Source: Brachionus manjavacas (taxonomy: Eukaryota > Rotifera > Eurotatoria > Ploima > Brachionidae). Taken from it: DNA of 64,000 nt. Position numbers and translations under genes: made by a program. Shown here one piece after another: positions 32,460-43,074 of this stretch. The stretch spans positions 2,356,001 to 2,420,000 of the forward strand of contig JAHQIY010000013.1 of the NCBI GenBank assembly GCA_019054805.1, written 5' to 3'. The first letter of the stretch is position 1. The number at the start of each line of letters is the position of its first letter. The notes under the pieces are model-generated. The model was given only the letters and a program-made list of their open reading frames with translations. It made no database searches and was not told where the DNA came from.

Positions 32460-32545
32460 TTATTTTATTTATTTATTTATTTGTTTCAAAAATTACGCCC
32501 GATTTGGGGGTCCTACTAAAACACTGACCCCCAGTTTTTTTTTAA
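32460..32545 (-). repeat. LINE-type 3' tail with (AAAT)n
   Basis: Minus strand: GGACCCCCAAATCGGGCGTA, then TTTGAAACAAATAAATAAAT. The repeated GACCCCCA words (32515-32565) and the AAAT tail resemble a LINE end, but no coding part is attached. Confidence 0.4.
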
Positions 32546-32724
32546 TTTCCTGACCCCCATTTTTTTTGCAAAGCAAAAATATTTTCAAAAGTTTTTATAT
32601 ATCATTTAGTTTGAATTTTTCTCTATTATTTGAAAATTAAATTATTTTTGCAGTCGTATGGGTCAGGTTTTTAAAAATATAAAAATATTCAATTTTCACA
32701 AAAAATAATAATTTTTTTCCTTCT

Positions 32725-33085
32725 TTTAGACACATCGAATTTCATAAAGTCGTCGATAAAGGAGAGAGGTCCGCTGTGCCCATTCCACCACCTCCAAATG
32801 TTATAAACATTTCTCAAGTGCGCTCCAAGAGGATAGCGATCCAAACTGACTGGATCCAGGGAAAAATATGTTTTATTTTCATTACTACAGGGCATTCTAT
32901 CATCAAAAGTGAATTCTAACCAGTAATTTTAATTCAGTGGTTCTTTCTTTAAGGTTCTCCAAACAGTATTTTATCGATTCACAAATACCATTTTGACTGT
33001 TTTTCCTATCTTCTAGCTTGATTTCTCTTAGTTTCTCATCTATTACTTCTTTGTTTAATAACCAAAAAAAGAATGTTTAATCTAT
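32725..33085 (-). pseudogene. Unidentified coding remnant (WRWWNGHSGPL)
   Basis: Minus strand from ~33080: FFWLLNKEVIDEKLREIKLE, NGICESIKYCLENLKERTTE, then a one-base frame change near 32925 and EFTFDDRMPCSNENKTYFSL, DRYPLGAHLRNVYNIWRWWN, GHSGPLSFIDDFMKF. The composition is clearly protein-like across both parts. The Trp-rich segment is not one I can assign; a transposon ORF or lost host gene are both possible. Confidence 0.45.
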
Positions 33086-33204
33086 ATCTAAAAAATTTTT
33101 TCCATAAAAAGATAATTAGAGAAGAAATTTATTGAAACATAAAAGTCTAAAATGAGTAGGAAAAGGTTTCAAAAAAATAGCTAATAATATAGAATTTTTT
33201 TAGT

Positions 33205-33368
33205 TAAAGTCCCCTCCGAATTCTCCAGATTTGAATCCGATTGAAATGGTTTGGAATGAGTTAAAGAAATTTATTTTCTCTCAAGATCCAAAAGATGAAG
33301 AAGATGCAATTAAAGCAATTTCCAAATTTAATAATATCTTAGATGAGGAGTTACATCAAGCACCTTAA
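33205..33368 (+). pseudogene. Tc1/mariner transposase C-terminal fragment
   Basis: Reads SPPNSPDLNPIEMVWNELKK and then FSQDPKDEEDAIKAISKFNN to a stop. NSPDLNPIExxWxxLK is the signature around the last catalytic acidic residue of Tc1/mariner transposases. The rest of the gene and the TIRs are missing. Confidence 0.8.
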
Positions 33369-33789
33369 AAAGGTATAAAAAAGAAACCTAACTGATAAAA
33401 AAATTTCATAAAGGCTATTTTTTTAATAAAGGTATTACCTATAGTGATCGAAAAAATCGGAGATTAGTCAAATCATTAATTTTTTTAATTTAAATTTTAT
33501 CAAATAAAATATGTTTACTATTTTTTACCATTTCAGAAAAAGGCTTTTACGTAAATTGACGTAAAAAAAAGTAAAAATGATAAATTATTTTTTTTAATAA
33601 AATTTCAATGTTTTTTTTAAATTTTTCAAATTTATTGAAAAATTATCAAAAATTGGTCAATTTTTTGGCATTTTTGTTTTTACTTAAAACACATGTATCA
33701 AATCAATACTTTAGATTTAAGAGAAAGATTACTTTGGATCAATTTATTTTTAAAAAATATTTCAAAAAAATAAAATTATGCTAACTCTA

Positions 33790-33844
33790 CCTTGGCCGGT
33801 CCGCAGTCCAGTGATGATGCAGATGCCTTGCGGCCGGGGCAAGG
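33790..33844. other. GC-rich hairpin
   Basis: Arms CCTTGGCCGGTCCGCA and TGCGGCCGGGGCAAGG can pair at 13 of 16 positions around a ~23-nt loop. It is conspicuous in AT-rich DNA and ends 30 bp before the 160-bp inverted repeat at 33874. No known RNA family is recognised. Confidence 0.4.
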
Positions 33845-33873
33845 AGGCTTTCAAATAAGAGCTAATGACGTGT

Positions 33874-34033
33874 CTGACAGACCCTTAGTACCTAGTGAAA
33901 AAAGTTAAGCATCTTTTTTTGGATATGCTTGTATCCATCTATAGATACGCTTGGTTTGTGGTTCCAAGCTGGTCTGAATAGTTGCCGAGTTCGCAGCCTT
34001 TAAGTGCTCGGATGAGTGGCGCTGTTTATGATG
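33874..34033 (+). repeat. 160-bp repeat, left arm of an inverted pair
   Basis: Nearly identical (only about two differences seen) to the inverse of 39206-39365. It starts CTGACAGACCCTTAGTAC and ends GCGCTGTTTATGATG. It contains a small self-complementary core, GTATCCATCTATAGATAC. It shows no ORF, tRNA-like boxes or 5S similarity that I can see. Possibly a SINE or MITE. Confidence 0.75.
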
Positions 34034-34760
34034 AACGTCCCATAATAACTTTGGCGGCAGATTGCTAAAAAATCAAGTCAGTTTTGACAATAGTTGCAAT
34101 AATAAAAGGAGAATTTAATTATTTAAAAAAAGATTGTCTTTTAGACTCCAAAAAAAATTAGGTTTAAGAGAAGGATTACTTTGGATCAATTTATTTTCAA
34201 CAAATATTTTGAAGCTTAAAAACAAAATATTGAAATATTGAAAATGACGAGGGCGGTAATGATGCAATAGTAAACTTTAAATGTTTACTGGTGAATAATT
34301 TCCAGGTAGACTTTTGCCTTTTTTTATCTTTTTTTCACATTAAATAATTAAATATTTTACTATATTATGAGAAAATTTTGAATCGCAAATTGTGACAAAT
34401 TCAAGATGATAAATCTTGAAATTTAAAAATTTTGAATTTGTGAATTTATGTCTTTGTGTATAAAAAAAATTTATGTTTTTTATCTTTTTATACGTTTGAT
34501 TTACCTTTCTTAAAGTTTTTTTCAAAAAAAGCTTATGACTAATAACAAGTGGTAATTTTTGAATTGAAAATTAATTCAAATCATTCAGAAATTATTCATA
34601 AACTTACGTTTAGAATATTTTAAATAATTTTTTTTATGGTATATTCACCTTTAAATTATTTTTCTAATTTCATTTCATAATTCAAAAAAAACAAAAAATT
34701 TCATAATTTTCAAACAATAAAAACTTTAATCTCAATCTTATCTGAATATTTTTAAATCAA
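34034..34760. other. AT-rich intergenic stretch before the small EF-hand gene
   Basis: No gene or repeat recognised. Confidence 0.35.
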
Positions 34761-35042
34761 ATGAATCTAATCAAAAAAGGGAAAGATTTCTTCTCAAAAA
34801 GTGAAGATGGCAATAGTGCTGGAGCATTTTTGAAAAAATTGGACCGCAACAACGACGGAAAAATAACCGAAGAGGATTTTTTTTTGGCTTTGGATTCACT
34901 AGGCTTCGGACCTGCAGCCGAGCAACTTGCACGTGACATTTTCAAACAAATCGATACAAATAACAATGGAATGCTGGATCTGTCTGAGGCTTTAGCGTGC
35001 TTCGAAAAGATTAAAAATAAAATTAAAAAAGACAAAGATTAA
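34761..35042 (+). CDS. Small two-EF-hand calcium-binding protein
   Basis: A single-exon 93-residue protein. EF-hand loop 1 is DRNNDGKITEED (residues 28-39; Asp replaces the usual final Glu) and loop 2 is DTNNNGMLDLSE (65-76; canonical Glu at position 12). Helices flank both loops (FLKKL before, LARDIFKQI between, ALACFEKIKNKI after), and the tail is Lys-rich. There is no signal peptide, so a cytosolic calcium sensor or buffer of calmodulin-fold type is likely. AATAAA occurs at about 35060. Codon use is less AT-biased than the surroundings, supporting a genuine gene. No closer orthology can be given. Confidence 0.85.
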   Translation: MNLIKKGKDFFSKSEDGNSAGAFLKKLDRNNDGKITEEDFFLALDSLGFGPAAEQLARDIFKQIDTNNNGMLDLSEALACFEKIKNKIKKDKD

Positions 35043-35059
35043 TTTTTTTTGGTTTAAAA

Positions 35060-35670
35060 AATAAAATTGTAAATTATTTTTTTTCTCTAAAAGATAATAA
35101 AATTTCATATTTAATTTCGAATTAATTTATTTATTTTAATCAAGATTTTAAGGCAACAAGCTAGGTAAACACAAGGTACTTTTTTCTAATAAAAATTCAT
35201 TTTCGGAACAAAAAAATTTTGTAAAACAATGTCTCCAGTGCGTAAAATAATTTATATTATTCTAAATTTTGAATTTCTTCAGCCATTTATTAATTATCTA
35301 ATAAATTTTAAAACATTTTTAATAAAATATTTAATTCTGTTTTATTATTAATACTAGGAAAAAATGTTTCATTATGTGAGCAAGCATAATTAAACCTTAT
35401 AAGATGTTGACCAAGATTGTATGGAAGTCTTCAAGAAGACCCTTCTTCTAAATGAATTTATTCAGATAATCCAACTGCCAGCTCAACCATAATAGATAAT
35501 GTTGATTCAGACAACATCAAGAAATGTAAAAGTTGTGATATGCTATTGAATAAAGAAATTCATTTTATTTGTGTAAATAAATATAAATAAAATTCTTTTT
35601 TTTAATTTTTTTTTTGGGTAATTTTGTTGCGAGAAACTGAGCTTTTAAGCAGATATTTATACGTAGATAA
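35060..35670. other. AT-rich intergenic stretch
   Basis: Nothing recognisable; a few decayed coding-like words near 35450-35560. Confidence 0.35.
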
Positions 35671-35688
35671 TTAATTTGTCATATTATT

Positions 35689-36489
35689 ATTATTATTAAT
35701 TCTGAGCTAAGGCCGATCACCGACCACTTGCTCAGTGACCCATAAAATAAGGGGCACTGTGCAAGTGCATTTAGGTATTCAATGATAAAATAAAATTAGT
35801 TGTTAGACTTTTGATTGATAAGAGACTGTCGGATATGAAAAATAAGCTACATAAAATCTACAAATCTGGAAAATTAAGCCCGATTTGTTATCTTTACTCC
35901 CTGTCTTATATATACCTCTGAGCTTTTGGACTTTGACATCGTTTTTTTGATTTGAACGGTACTCAGTAATGTTATTCAGCTTAACAAGTATGCATTTGTC
36001 TTGAAGTGACATGTTTTCCTCTTCCAATTCACTGGTAATGTCCAGGATGCTTTGCTAGCTCAATAATCATCTTCTTAGTGAGTTTATTTTCAATTAATCG
36101 ATTGAAAAAGTCAACCTTAATGTTTTTGATGATGTAATCCGTAGGCATGATATTCAATGACAAGAATAAGCTTGTTGTACCACACCTCCTTGGTATAGTT
36201 AGTAGTCCTTTGATTATGTTGCCCTCTGTTCTTTTTTTGTCATTCAGTGTGCTTGCATTTATGTTCATATTCTCACACCCATAAGTTAGAGCTGGCCTCA
36301 CATAGGTCTTGTAAAGATGGGCCTTCATATTTGGATGCATTTGATTTGTTACTATACCCAGAGTCTTCAGTTTTGACACTGCATTTATGGCTAGGCTCTT
36401 CATCTTGTTCCAATGTTTAATAATATTGAGCTCATCTGATATTTCGAACCCAAGATACCGCATTGTATCGACTCTCTTAATTAATTCTC
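35689..36489 (-). pseudogene. LINE-B: 5'-truncated LINE with (AAT)n tail and 18-bp TSD
   Basis: TTAATTTGTCATATTATT flanks both sides (35671-35688, 36490-36507), a clear target-site duplication. The minus frame 36463-36029 encodes the region after the RT core: MRYLGFEISDELNIIKHWNK, LYKTYVRPALTYGCE, a common LINE C-terminal motif. The 3' end is CTGAGCAAGTGGTCGGTGAT, CGGCCTTAGCTCAG, then (AAT)n, so the tail hairpin (CTGAGC/GCTCAG) differs from LINE-A. Confidence 0.85.
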
Positions 36490-36539
36490 TTAATTTGTCA
36501 TATTATTGATTGATGTTTTGAATATTTTATCAACTAGAA

Positions 36540-36620
36540 CTTTACAAAATTCATTTTTCCTTATTTGGTAAATTGCAAATGCATCTTTATTCTTTTTAAG
36601 AATCTTATCACGTACATGAT
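36540..36620 (+). repeat. Dispersed repeat R1, divergent copy
   Basis: AAATTCATTTTTCCTTATTT ... CATCTTTATTCTTTTTAAGA ... TCACGTAC matches the first ~80 bp of R1 at 20385 and 24045, with more substitutions. Confidence 0.5.
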
Positions 36621-36624
36621 TAAT

Positions 36625-37428
36625 TATGTAAGCAACTCTTTTTAATATTATGTATCATCTTAACATTAATAAAGAATTAGTTATAAAAATCATTCTATTG
36701 TCCCATAATGGAATGAAAATAAAAATTGGAAACTCACATATTCCTCTTGACCCAAATCCAACATTCCTTGGTATTAAACTAGATCCCAAAATCAACTACA
36801 AAGAACATTTGAAAATTATCAATTCAAAACAAATTTCCAAAATAAACCTAATCAGGAAAATTAAAAGTTTTAAATGGAGATCATCTTTTAAAATCAACAG
36901 AATTTTATACTTGTCGCTCATACGATCATTATTCGACTACTGTTTTATAATACTTCAGTCAGGCACTCAGAACATAAGAGCCGAAATGCAAAAAATGCAA
37001 AATCGAGTGTTGCGAATCATAAAGTATTTTCCACTAAAGACAAGTATCAAAACAATCCATAAAGAGCTAAGAATCGACTTGATTGATGACAGAGCAAACA
37101 AGCTTTTTTCTAAATTTATCACCACAAGGCAAAGCCATGAAATAATAGCTCAGGAGATCCAGGACTTTCTGCTTCAAAACTCCTCCAGAAACAATTTAAA
37201 GTACAAAACACCCTTTGATTCAATCATTAACACGCCAAACTTTTAGCAAAAATTTAATTTAACAATTTATATTTAATCTTTTATATTCAATTTATATAAT
37301 TATACACATATAATTAATACATATCTTAATCATATTGCAACCATGTGGGCTGAAAAGAAGGCTCTGCCATTCGGAACTGCCCTGGAAAAACTTTTCCTAA
37401 ATTATTTTTTTAATAAAAAATAAATAAA
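36625..37428 (+). pseudogene. LINE-C: ORF2 C-terminus and 3' end
   Basis: The frame 36650-37246 reads FLGIKLDPKINYKEHLKIIN, LSLIRSLFDYCFIIL and MQKMQNRVLRIIKYFPLKTS, the thumb/C-terminal region of a jockey/CR1-like ORF2. It ends in a 3' block GGGCTGAAAAGAAGGCTCTG, CCATTCGGAACTGCCCTGG and an AATAAA-rich tail at 37428. The RT core is missing (5' truncation). It abuts the 3' side of the minus LINE-D without spacer. Confidence 0.75.
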
Positions 37429-39000
37429 ATATTTTGCCGTATATCAAATTCCTTTAAACTCTTTTCATTAGTGAAGATATTATCTAAATGATATCTAAAG
37501 ATTGATTGAGAGAACTGTTTGTTTAAGAAAGCTATAGTTTCTGGCTTCATTAGCTTTGGTTTGCATCCAACACTATTTAGAAAGTAAAAACTCTTTTCAA
37601 CTTTTTTCATCTTATTTTCCACGAAATCATTTATTAATTTCTGATTTCCAATAGGTAGGCCTAGATAAATCAAACTTTGTATTTTAAGAATTGCAGAACC
37701 ATTTAATTTAAAATCTGTTTTAAAACCAGTGCTTTTTTTTTCGAATAATATTGATGCCGATTTAGAGGCATTAAATTCGATTTTCCAATCATTTGCATAT
37801 TCTTCACAAATTCTTAGCAAAATTTTGATATGTTTTTCCGATGGTGATAATAAGACTATATCATCGCAGTAGGCAAGAATGGACAAGTTTATTTCACCAA
37901 TCTTTGCACCAACTTTCAAATCAGTACATTCAGATAACATTTGATCGATGAAAAAATTAAATAAGTATAGAGATAATATTCCTCCTTGTTTGACTCCTTC
38001 TGCTATTGGAAAAGGATTACTTTTTTCTTCACCAACTTTAATTATCACTTTAGAAATTTCATAATATCTGTATAATATTCTCCACTAATAATTTTATATT
38101 TTTTCCGATTAGTTTGTAGAAAAGCCCAGCACGCCAAAGTTTATCAAATGCTTTACTGGCATCAAGACTTATTAGATTTAAACGAGATCTTTCTTGGCAA
38201 TAATAATTGACAACTTCGTTTGCTAAAAAATAGCAATGTTTACATGAGCTCTTTTTTTGTATCCAAATTGATTGCTATGAATGCTATCAAAAACATTCGT
38301 CTTGGCTAAAATAAGTGACTCAAGAATGTTTGCTAAACATGTAGACACCGTGATAGGTCTCCAATCTGAAGGATCATTTCAAAATACTTTTTTTGGAATA
38401 GGTTTTAATTATGAAATATTGAAATTCTTTGGGAGATAACCAATTTTAATGGAATAATTAAAGAACCATTCAAGTAGAATAACTAGATTTGTTGATGATC
38501 CATTTATAAAAAATTCATTGCAGATTAGATCGTGACCGTGACTTTTCTTACGACAAAGTTCTTTAAGTACATCCTGAATTTCTTCAATTGTGAAATAAAT
38601 AGGTGATTCATCCAGATTATCTAAAGTATTGTTATAATTTTTTACAACCAATTCTACATTCTCTTGTTCTCTGTTATTGGGCCTATCATAATGAGAAAAT
38701 AATATTTTATAATAGTCTTCAAATTGATTAATGTTTGTCATTTCATTGTTTAGTTGAGACGTGTTCTTTTTCTTAAGTTTTTTTATGAATGACCAAAATT
38801 TCTTTTTGTCTTGTTTTCGGTAATTCTCAAGTTTTAGGCTTTTTTTCTTCTCATTGATAAACAATTCCTGTCTTGCCAAATGTTTAAGCCTCTTTTTGTT
38901 ATGTCTAATTTCTTTCTTTATCATAATCATTGAAAGGTCCTTTGAAAACTAAAGATTTATAAAGAGGCTTATTTTTGTTGTTTATATCCACTATTTCATT
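37428..39000 (-). pseudogene. LINE-D reverse transcriptase, frameshifted
   Basis: The minus frames 38930-38409 and 38048-37410 are two halves of one RT: RKQDKKKFWSFIKKLKKK and KKSHGHDLICNEFF first, then EGVKQGGILSLYLFNFFIDQ (motif B) and ILAYCDDIVLLSP (catalytic YCDD), then NDWKIEFNASKS and LIYLGLPIGNQKL. The ~360 bp between (38048-38409) is the fingers region with KAFDKLW motif A in other frames. Frameshifts and loss of the 3' end show it is dead. The KQGG/YxDD style groups it with the fragment at 14862-15212. Confidence 0.75.
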
Positions 39001-39205
39001 ATAATTATATTTAACTGTAAAACTTAAAAAGTAAATTTAAATTTTATTTCAAATAAAAAAGTTTACTCAAAGACACAAAGAAAAATTTCTTAAAATTCAA
39101 ATTTCCTATATTTTTTGTTTTGCTCAAAAATTCGCCAAGACCAGTTTATTTTGATTTATAAACACTTTTATCGAATCTCCCTTCCACCATTCAACCCTAC
39201 TTAAA

Positions 39206-39365
39206 CATCATAAACAGCGCCACTCATCCGAGCACTTAAAGGCTGCGAACTCGGCAACTATTCAGACCAGCTTGGAACCACAAACCAAGTGTATCTATAG
39301 ATGGATACAAGCATATCCAAAAAAAGATGCTTAACTTTTTTCACTAAGTACTAAGGGTCTGTCAG
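39206..39365 (-). repeat. 160-bp repeat, right arm of an inverted pair
   Basis: Inverse of 33874-34033, differing at about two bases. The two arms enclose 5.2 kb with the EF-hand gene and three LINE fragments. Confidence 0.75.
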
Positions 39366-39691
39366 TATTGCCTCGTATTCAGTAGAATGTTCCAAATATT
39401 TTAAATCAAATCCTAAAACGCTTAGTCATTCTTTTCAACGGGCTCATTTTACGTCACACATTTTCAAAATCGCAAACTCATAGCTAGATAGACATTTTAA
39501 TCTTTTATTATGACAAGACTGATTCGTTATACGATCAATTTTTGATATACATCTGAGTATTGAAAAATAAAAAATTTTTTTTTCTATATTAATTATTTTT
39601 AGCAATAAAATTTTGCACTGAATTTATTATTTTTTTGCTATATTTTTTCTTTCAAATCTTAATAAAAAATTTTTGCATTTTTTAATTTTTT

Positions 39692-39704
39692 CTCCTAACG
39701 ACAG
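39692..39704 (+). promoter_or_regulatory. Splice-acceptor-like site just 5' of GCLM start
   Basis: A T-rich run followed by CTCCTAACGACAG ends 16 bp before the ATG. TAAC resembles a branch site and the run ends in AG, so this may be the acceptor of a 5' UTR intron or of a trans-spliced leader. It would set the 5' end of the coding exon. Confidence 0.4.
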
Positions 39705-39720
39705 CTCCAAGCGCATTGCA

Positions 39721-40878
39721 ATGACTTCACGATCTGAGCAGACAGTTGACACCGGGTCTAGGACAGTGGATCCTGTGATCCCAAAAGCCACCTCTCTTCT
39801 GATAAACTCAGGCAACATTGTCTCGGCTGACAGACTTAAAAAACGCTCAAACACCAGTCCCCAGGACGAAGTAAACCCTCTCAAATCGCTTTTTTCACCA
39901 AGCTAGATCAATTTTCTCAGCTAGTTGAAGTGATCAATGGAACTTTTTCATCATGGCTGACCACTATCGACCCAAATGCCCATCAAGTAAGTAGCTGCGG
40001 CCACTGCAAACACACAATTAAACTTTTACCAGGAACAAATTTCAGTTGAATGCAGACACCCAGTGTTCGAAAGGCTCAAAGAGTCCGAACTCGATGACAT
40101 ATCTATAAGTGGTAAGAAGTTTTTGACTTTTATTGTCAACCGAAAATAAGTTTTTGTTAAGTGAAGCTCTTTTTGAACAGCTTGGACACCGAGATTGTCT
40201 CGCAATCTATTAAAAAAAGTATTTTGGATATTTATTTTATTTATTTTAGAAAAAAAGTGTAAAACAAATTTTAGTTTTGGATGAAATCGGCGCCAAACAC
40301 ATCGATACTCTGATAGTATCTTTTCCCGACAAGGTTTTTGTTCATGAACAGCTTCCGGGCCAGCTGGTCATGCCGGTCTGGTCTATAATTCAAGAATGTG
40401 TTGATTCTCAAGTAGTCAGCACAGCAGGTCTGTCGGACTTCAATGCAGTCTACTTGGAACAGTTTTGTAATTTTTTGCAAGACAAAAATGTAGGAGATAA
40501 ATTTTTGTATCAAAAAATTAAAATTTAGTTTTTAATTTATTGAAATTTTATTTTGAAAAAATATTTTTTTTCTTTTTCAAATAGAGAAAGCCATCGTTGA
40601 ACCAAGTTAACTTGTCGTCGTGCTGCAAAATGCCGGAAGACCTTGTCGAGTTCGCCAAGATAAACAACATTCAATTGACGACACACCTGGACCCCAGGGA
40701 GCTCTTGAGTGAGGAGAGTTTTCAGGGCTGTCTGAAAAAGAGTGTGCATGAATACGACTCGCATGGATGGATGCCACAGTGGCAAGCGAGATATACCTTA
40801 ATTCTAAAGGGTCGAGGCATCGTCAAATCAAAAGGCTATCTGGTCTATTGCCAACGCATGCTCAGATACACTAAATAG
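39721..40878 (+). CDS. GCLM: Glutamate-cysteine ligase modifier (regulatory) subunit
   Basis: Non-catalytic subunit that binds the catalytic ligase subunit and improves its kinetics in the first step of glutathione synthesis; cytosolic, aldo/keto-reductase fold. My exon model: 39721-39870, 39903-39986, 40033-40111, 40162-40218, 40275-40489, 40585-40878, total 292 residues (vertebrate GCLM is about 274). Introns are 32, 46, 50, 56 and 95 bp, all GT-AG. Diagnostic blocks: LLINSGNI near the N-terminus, NQVNLSSCCKMPEDLVEFAK, IQLTTHLDPRELLSEESF and GRGIVKSKGYLV near the C-terminus. The first intron is suspiciously short: without it the exon ends in a stop after LKSLFSPS, so the alternatives are a 32-nt intron or a lost T in a homopolymer. 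The splice model gives uninterrupted alignment to the family and a total length divisible by three. Confidence 0.92.
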
Positions 40879-41982
40879 AATAATTTTTTTCAAATTTTTG
40901 ATTATTTTAGAAAAGTTTCTATTTTATTTATGGAATTAATTTTTAAAATCAGGTTTTGATTATTTTTTGTTTAACTAAAGTATCATAATTTTTTTTTTTA
41001 ATTGCATCCTTTATATTTTACATGTCCTTTGGTGTTTTAAAGTTAGTATTTAATAAGGGAATCTCTTTTGGCAATCAATGACCAACAAAAGAATTTCACA
41101 GACAAATAACTTAAGAAAATTACAGAAAATATTTTTTAGATATTGATAAATTAAATAGATGGAAATTTTTTTTTTCATTTTTTGGATTGTTTTCAATTGA
41201 TTCAGACTTGAAAAATTCGAAAAATAATTAGGAAATATTTATTATTATTTTTCAAAAAAAATTGACCATATTTTAAACATGTGGAATATTAAAATTGAAA
41301 TTTTTATGACAATTACTCTTTAAGAAAAATTTATTTCAAAGTAAATTAAATGACTCATATGATTCCACTAAAGTGGAGCTTCCAATCATCCAGTCTCAAT
41401 ATTTATTTATTTTTTTATTTCGAATATATTCCTCGACGCTAAAAATTTAAAAATAAAAAATCTAAAAAATTTTGGTTAATTTTCAAGTTTTAATTTTCAA
41501 ATTCTTAAATTATTTTCATTTATTTTATCATTATTCAAAGAGCAATAAACAACCTTTACATTCTTCTCTTTAGAGAAGATTTGGCTTCATTTTTTATTTT
41601 AAATAATAGTTGAAGAAATGGGTGCAGTGGGATTAATGTCCCGAGCGACGGTAATCGTCAAGATTTGCTATCCACACTTTAAGCATTCACTTACTTAATT
41701 CATTATCATTTCGTGTTTAAATCAAATACAGTAGTGACTTGTTAATAGGATCCATGTTAAATTTACGTAATTTTAATACTATTGTTTAAGTTATTGATCA
41801 GTCAATGCATTGATAGCTCAAATGTTACAAATTTTATTGTTCTTTAGATTTTTTTCATTTTTTATTATATTAACCAAAATTTTCCTGTAAAATTTTGAAT
41901 TTTAGCAATTTTTACGTAAAAAATGGTTAAAAATTAAATTAAAAAAAAAATTCAGAAGTCAAAATCGTATTTTTTAGCAAAA
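40879..41982. other. AT-rich intergenic stretch after GCLM
   Basis: No gene is seen. CAGTAGTGACTTG at 41731 with TTTTACGTAA words up to ~41930 resembles the hAT-like termini at 3992 and 16137. A clear AATAAA for GCLM was not found close to the stop. Confidence 0.4.
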
Positions 41983-42482
41983 TTTTATGAAAAACTGTAA
42001 AATTTGAGATTTCTGGATTTAACATTAGTTAATTATTAATCATTAATAATATTAATAATTATTATTATTAACTAGTTATTAATTGGCCTGCCTCATTAAA
42101 CAGTGAAATAAAGTAAGTTATTTAATAATTTTATTTTATTTTATTTAAAAAATAGTTTGGGAATATTCCCAGGCAGGTCGGAATGGCCTTTTAAGCCTTC
42201 CTTTCAGCCCCGTGAAGGTTTAAATAAATAGTAGAAAAAAAAAAAAAAAAAAAATTTTGAATTGTTTGAATAAAAATGGTAAGAATAAAAAAAAAATTAC
42301 ATTTAGCTAATTTAATTTGATTAAAAAAGTTTTATAAGTTATTTAATAAAGTTTTAAATACTTTATTAATTCTAAAAAGAAACATGAGGAAAAATCCAAT
42401 CCATAAAATAATAAATATAAAATATAAATATGAAATACGCGTGCATGCAACTGCACAGCGAACCGCGTACATACACAGTGAT
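41983..42482. repeat. Left copy of the ~500-bp flank duplication (block A)
   Basis: Matches 46518-47016 in the same orientation almost exactly, differing mainly in homopolymer lengths. It runs from TTTTATGAAAAACTG to ACATACACAGTGAT. It includes an inverted LINE-C tail at about 42108-42225 (minus: GGGGCTGAAAGGAAGGCTTA, CCATTCCGACCTGCCTGG). The two A copies lie outside the PLE terminal repeats, so they look like duplicated host DNA. Confidence 0.85.
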
Positions 42483-42617
42483 CGGAATAATTTATTTGAA
42501 ATAAAAACTAAAACAAGTTAATTTATAATGTTTTTATTTAAATTTGCGATAGCTATTTCGACTTTTAGTCTTCTTCAGGCAATGGAGAAAAAAATATTAA
42601 ATTTTTGATGCTTTTAT
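42481..42617 (-). repeat. PLE 3' terminal repeat (block B)
   Basis: Identical or almost identical to 46387-46523 in the same orientation. Carries the hammerhead-like motif at 42544-42582. Confidence 0.85.
42544..42582 (-). ncRNA. Hammerhead ribozyme-like motif, 3' copy
   Basis: On the minus strand: stem I TTGC, box CTGAAGA (fits CUGANGA), A, stem II GACT-AAA-AGTC, box GAAA, a minimal stem III with loop AGCT, then T-C at the cleavage position and GCAA closing stem I. All core boxes are present. One extra A sits between CUGAAGA and stem II, which may weaken activity. Hammerhead motifs are known from PLE terminal repeats. Confidence 0.6.
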
Positions 42618-42711
42618 AGTAAAAAAAAAAAAAACACGTTTTAAAATTTCGAAATAAAAGGAAAAAAATGAAAAAAAAAAAAAAAAAATTTTTTTGATGA
42701 AATTTCAATTA

Positions 42712-43074
42712 CTATATGTAATTTAAAAATGTTAACGTGCTAATTGAGGGAATGACTTCATTAAGAAGCTCAATTCCTAATTTAATAAACATGTGTATTA
42801 AAAACGTTTCATTTTTTAGTCTTTCTTCCAGATCCACATTGACTTTGTAAATAAAAAAACGTAAATCTACTGTAAAATCGTGTTCATTCAAGTTAAAATG
42901 AATTGAAACATTTGACTTGTGATTTACATATGGAGTATATTTTTGTATACCGTTTAAATGTTCATTAAATCTTCTTTTTAAAACAATTTGTTTGTCCAAT
43001 ATAGTAGACTTTGCATTTAATACATAAAATAATGTAGACACAATCAGTTGAGTTACAACTAGACTTAGACTCAA
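42712..43074 (-). pseudogene. GIY-YIG endonuclease C-terminal half, out of frame
   Basis: The segment RRFNEHLNGIQKYTPYVNHK, SNVSIHFNLNEHDF continues the GIY-YIG domain that begins in ORF2 as YIILCIKCKVYYIGQTN. Moving one base in the A5 run at about 42980 would join them, so a single-base insertion (or sequencing slip) separates the two parts. Confidence 0.8.

Noticed and set aside
33874..34033. 5S rRNA, tRNA or spliceosomal snRNA gene
   Set aside because: I compared remembered landmarks of these RNAs and found no match; tRNA A and B boxes are not evident.
39871..39902. GCLM as a pseudogene because of the stop after LKSLFSPS
   Set aside because: All other exons are intact with good splice sites, and a 32-nt intron (or one homopolymer error) restores the frame.
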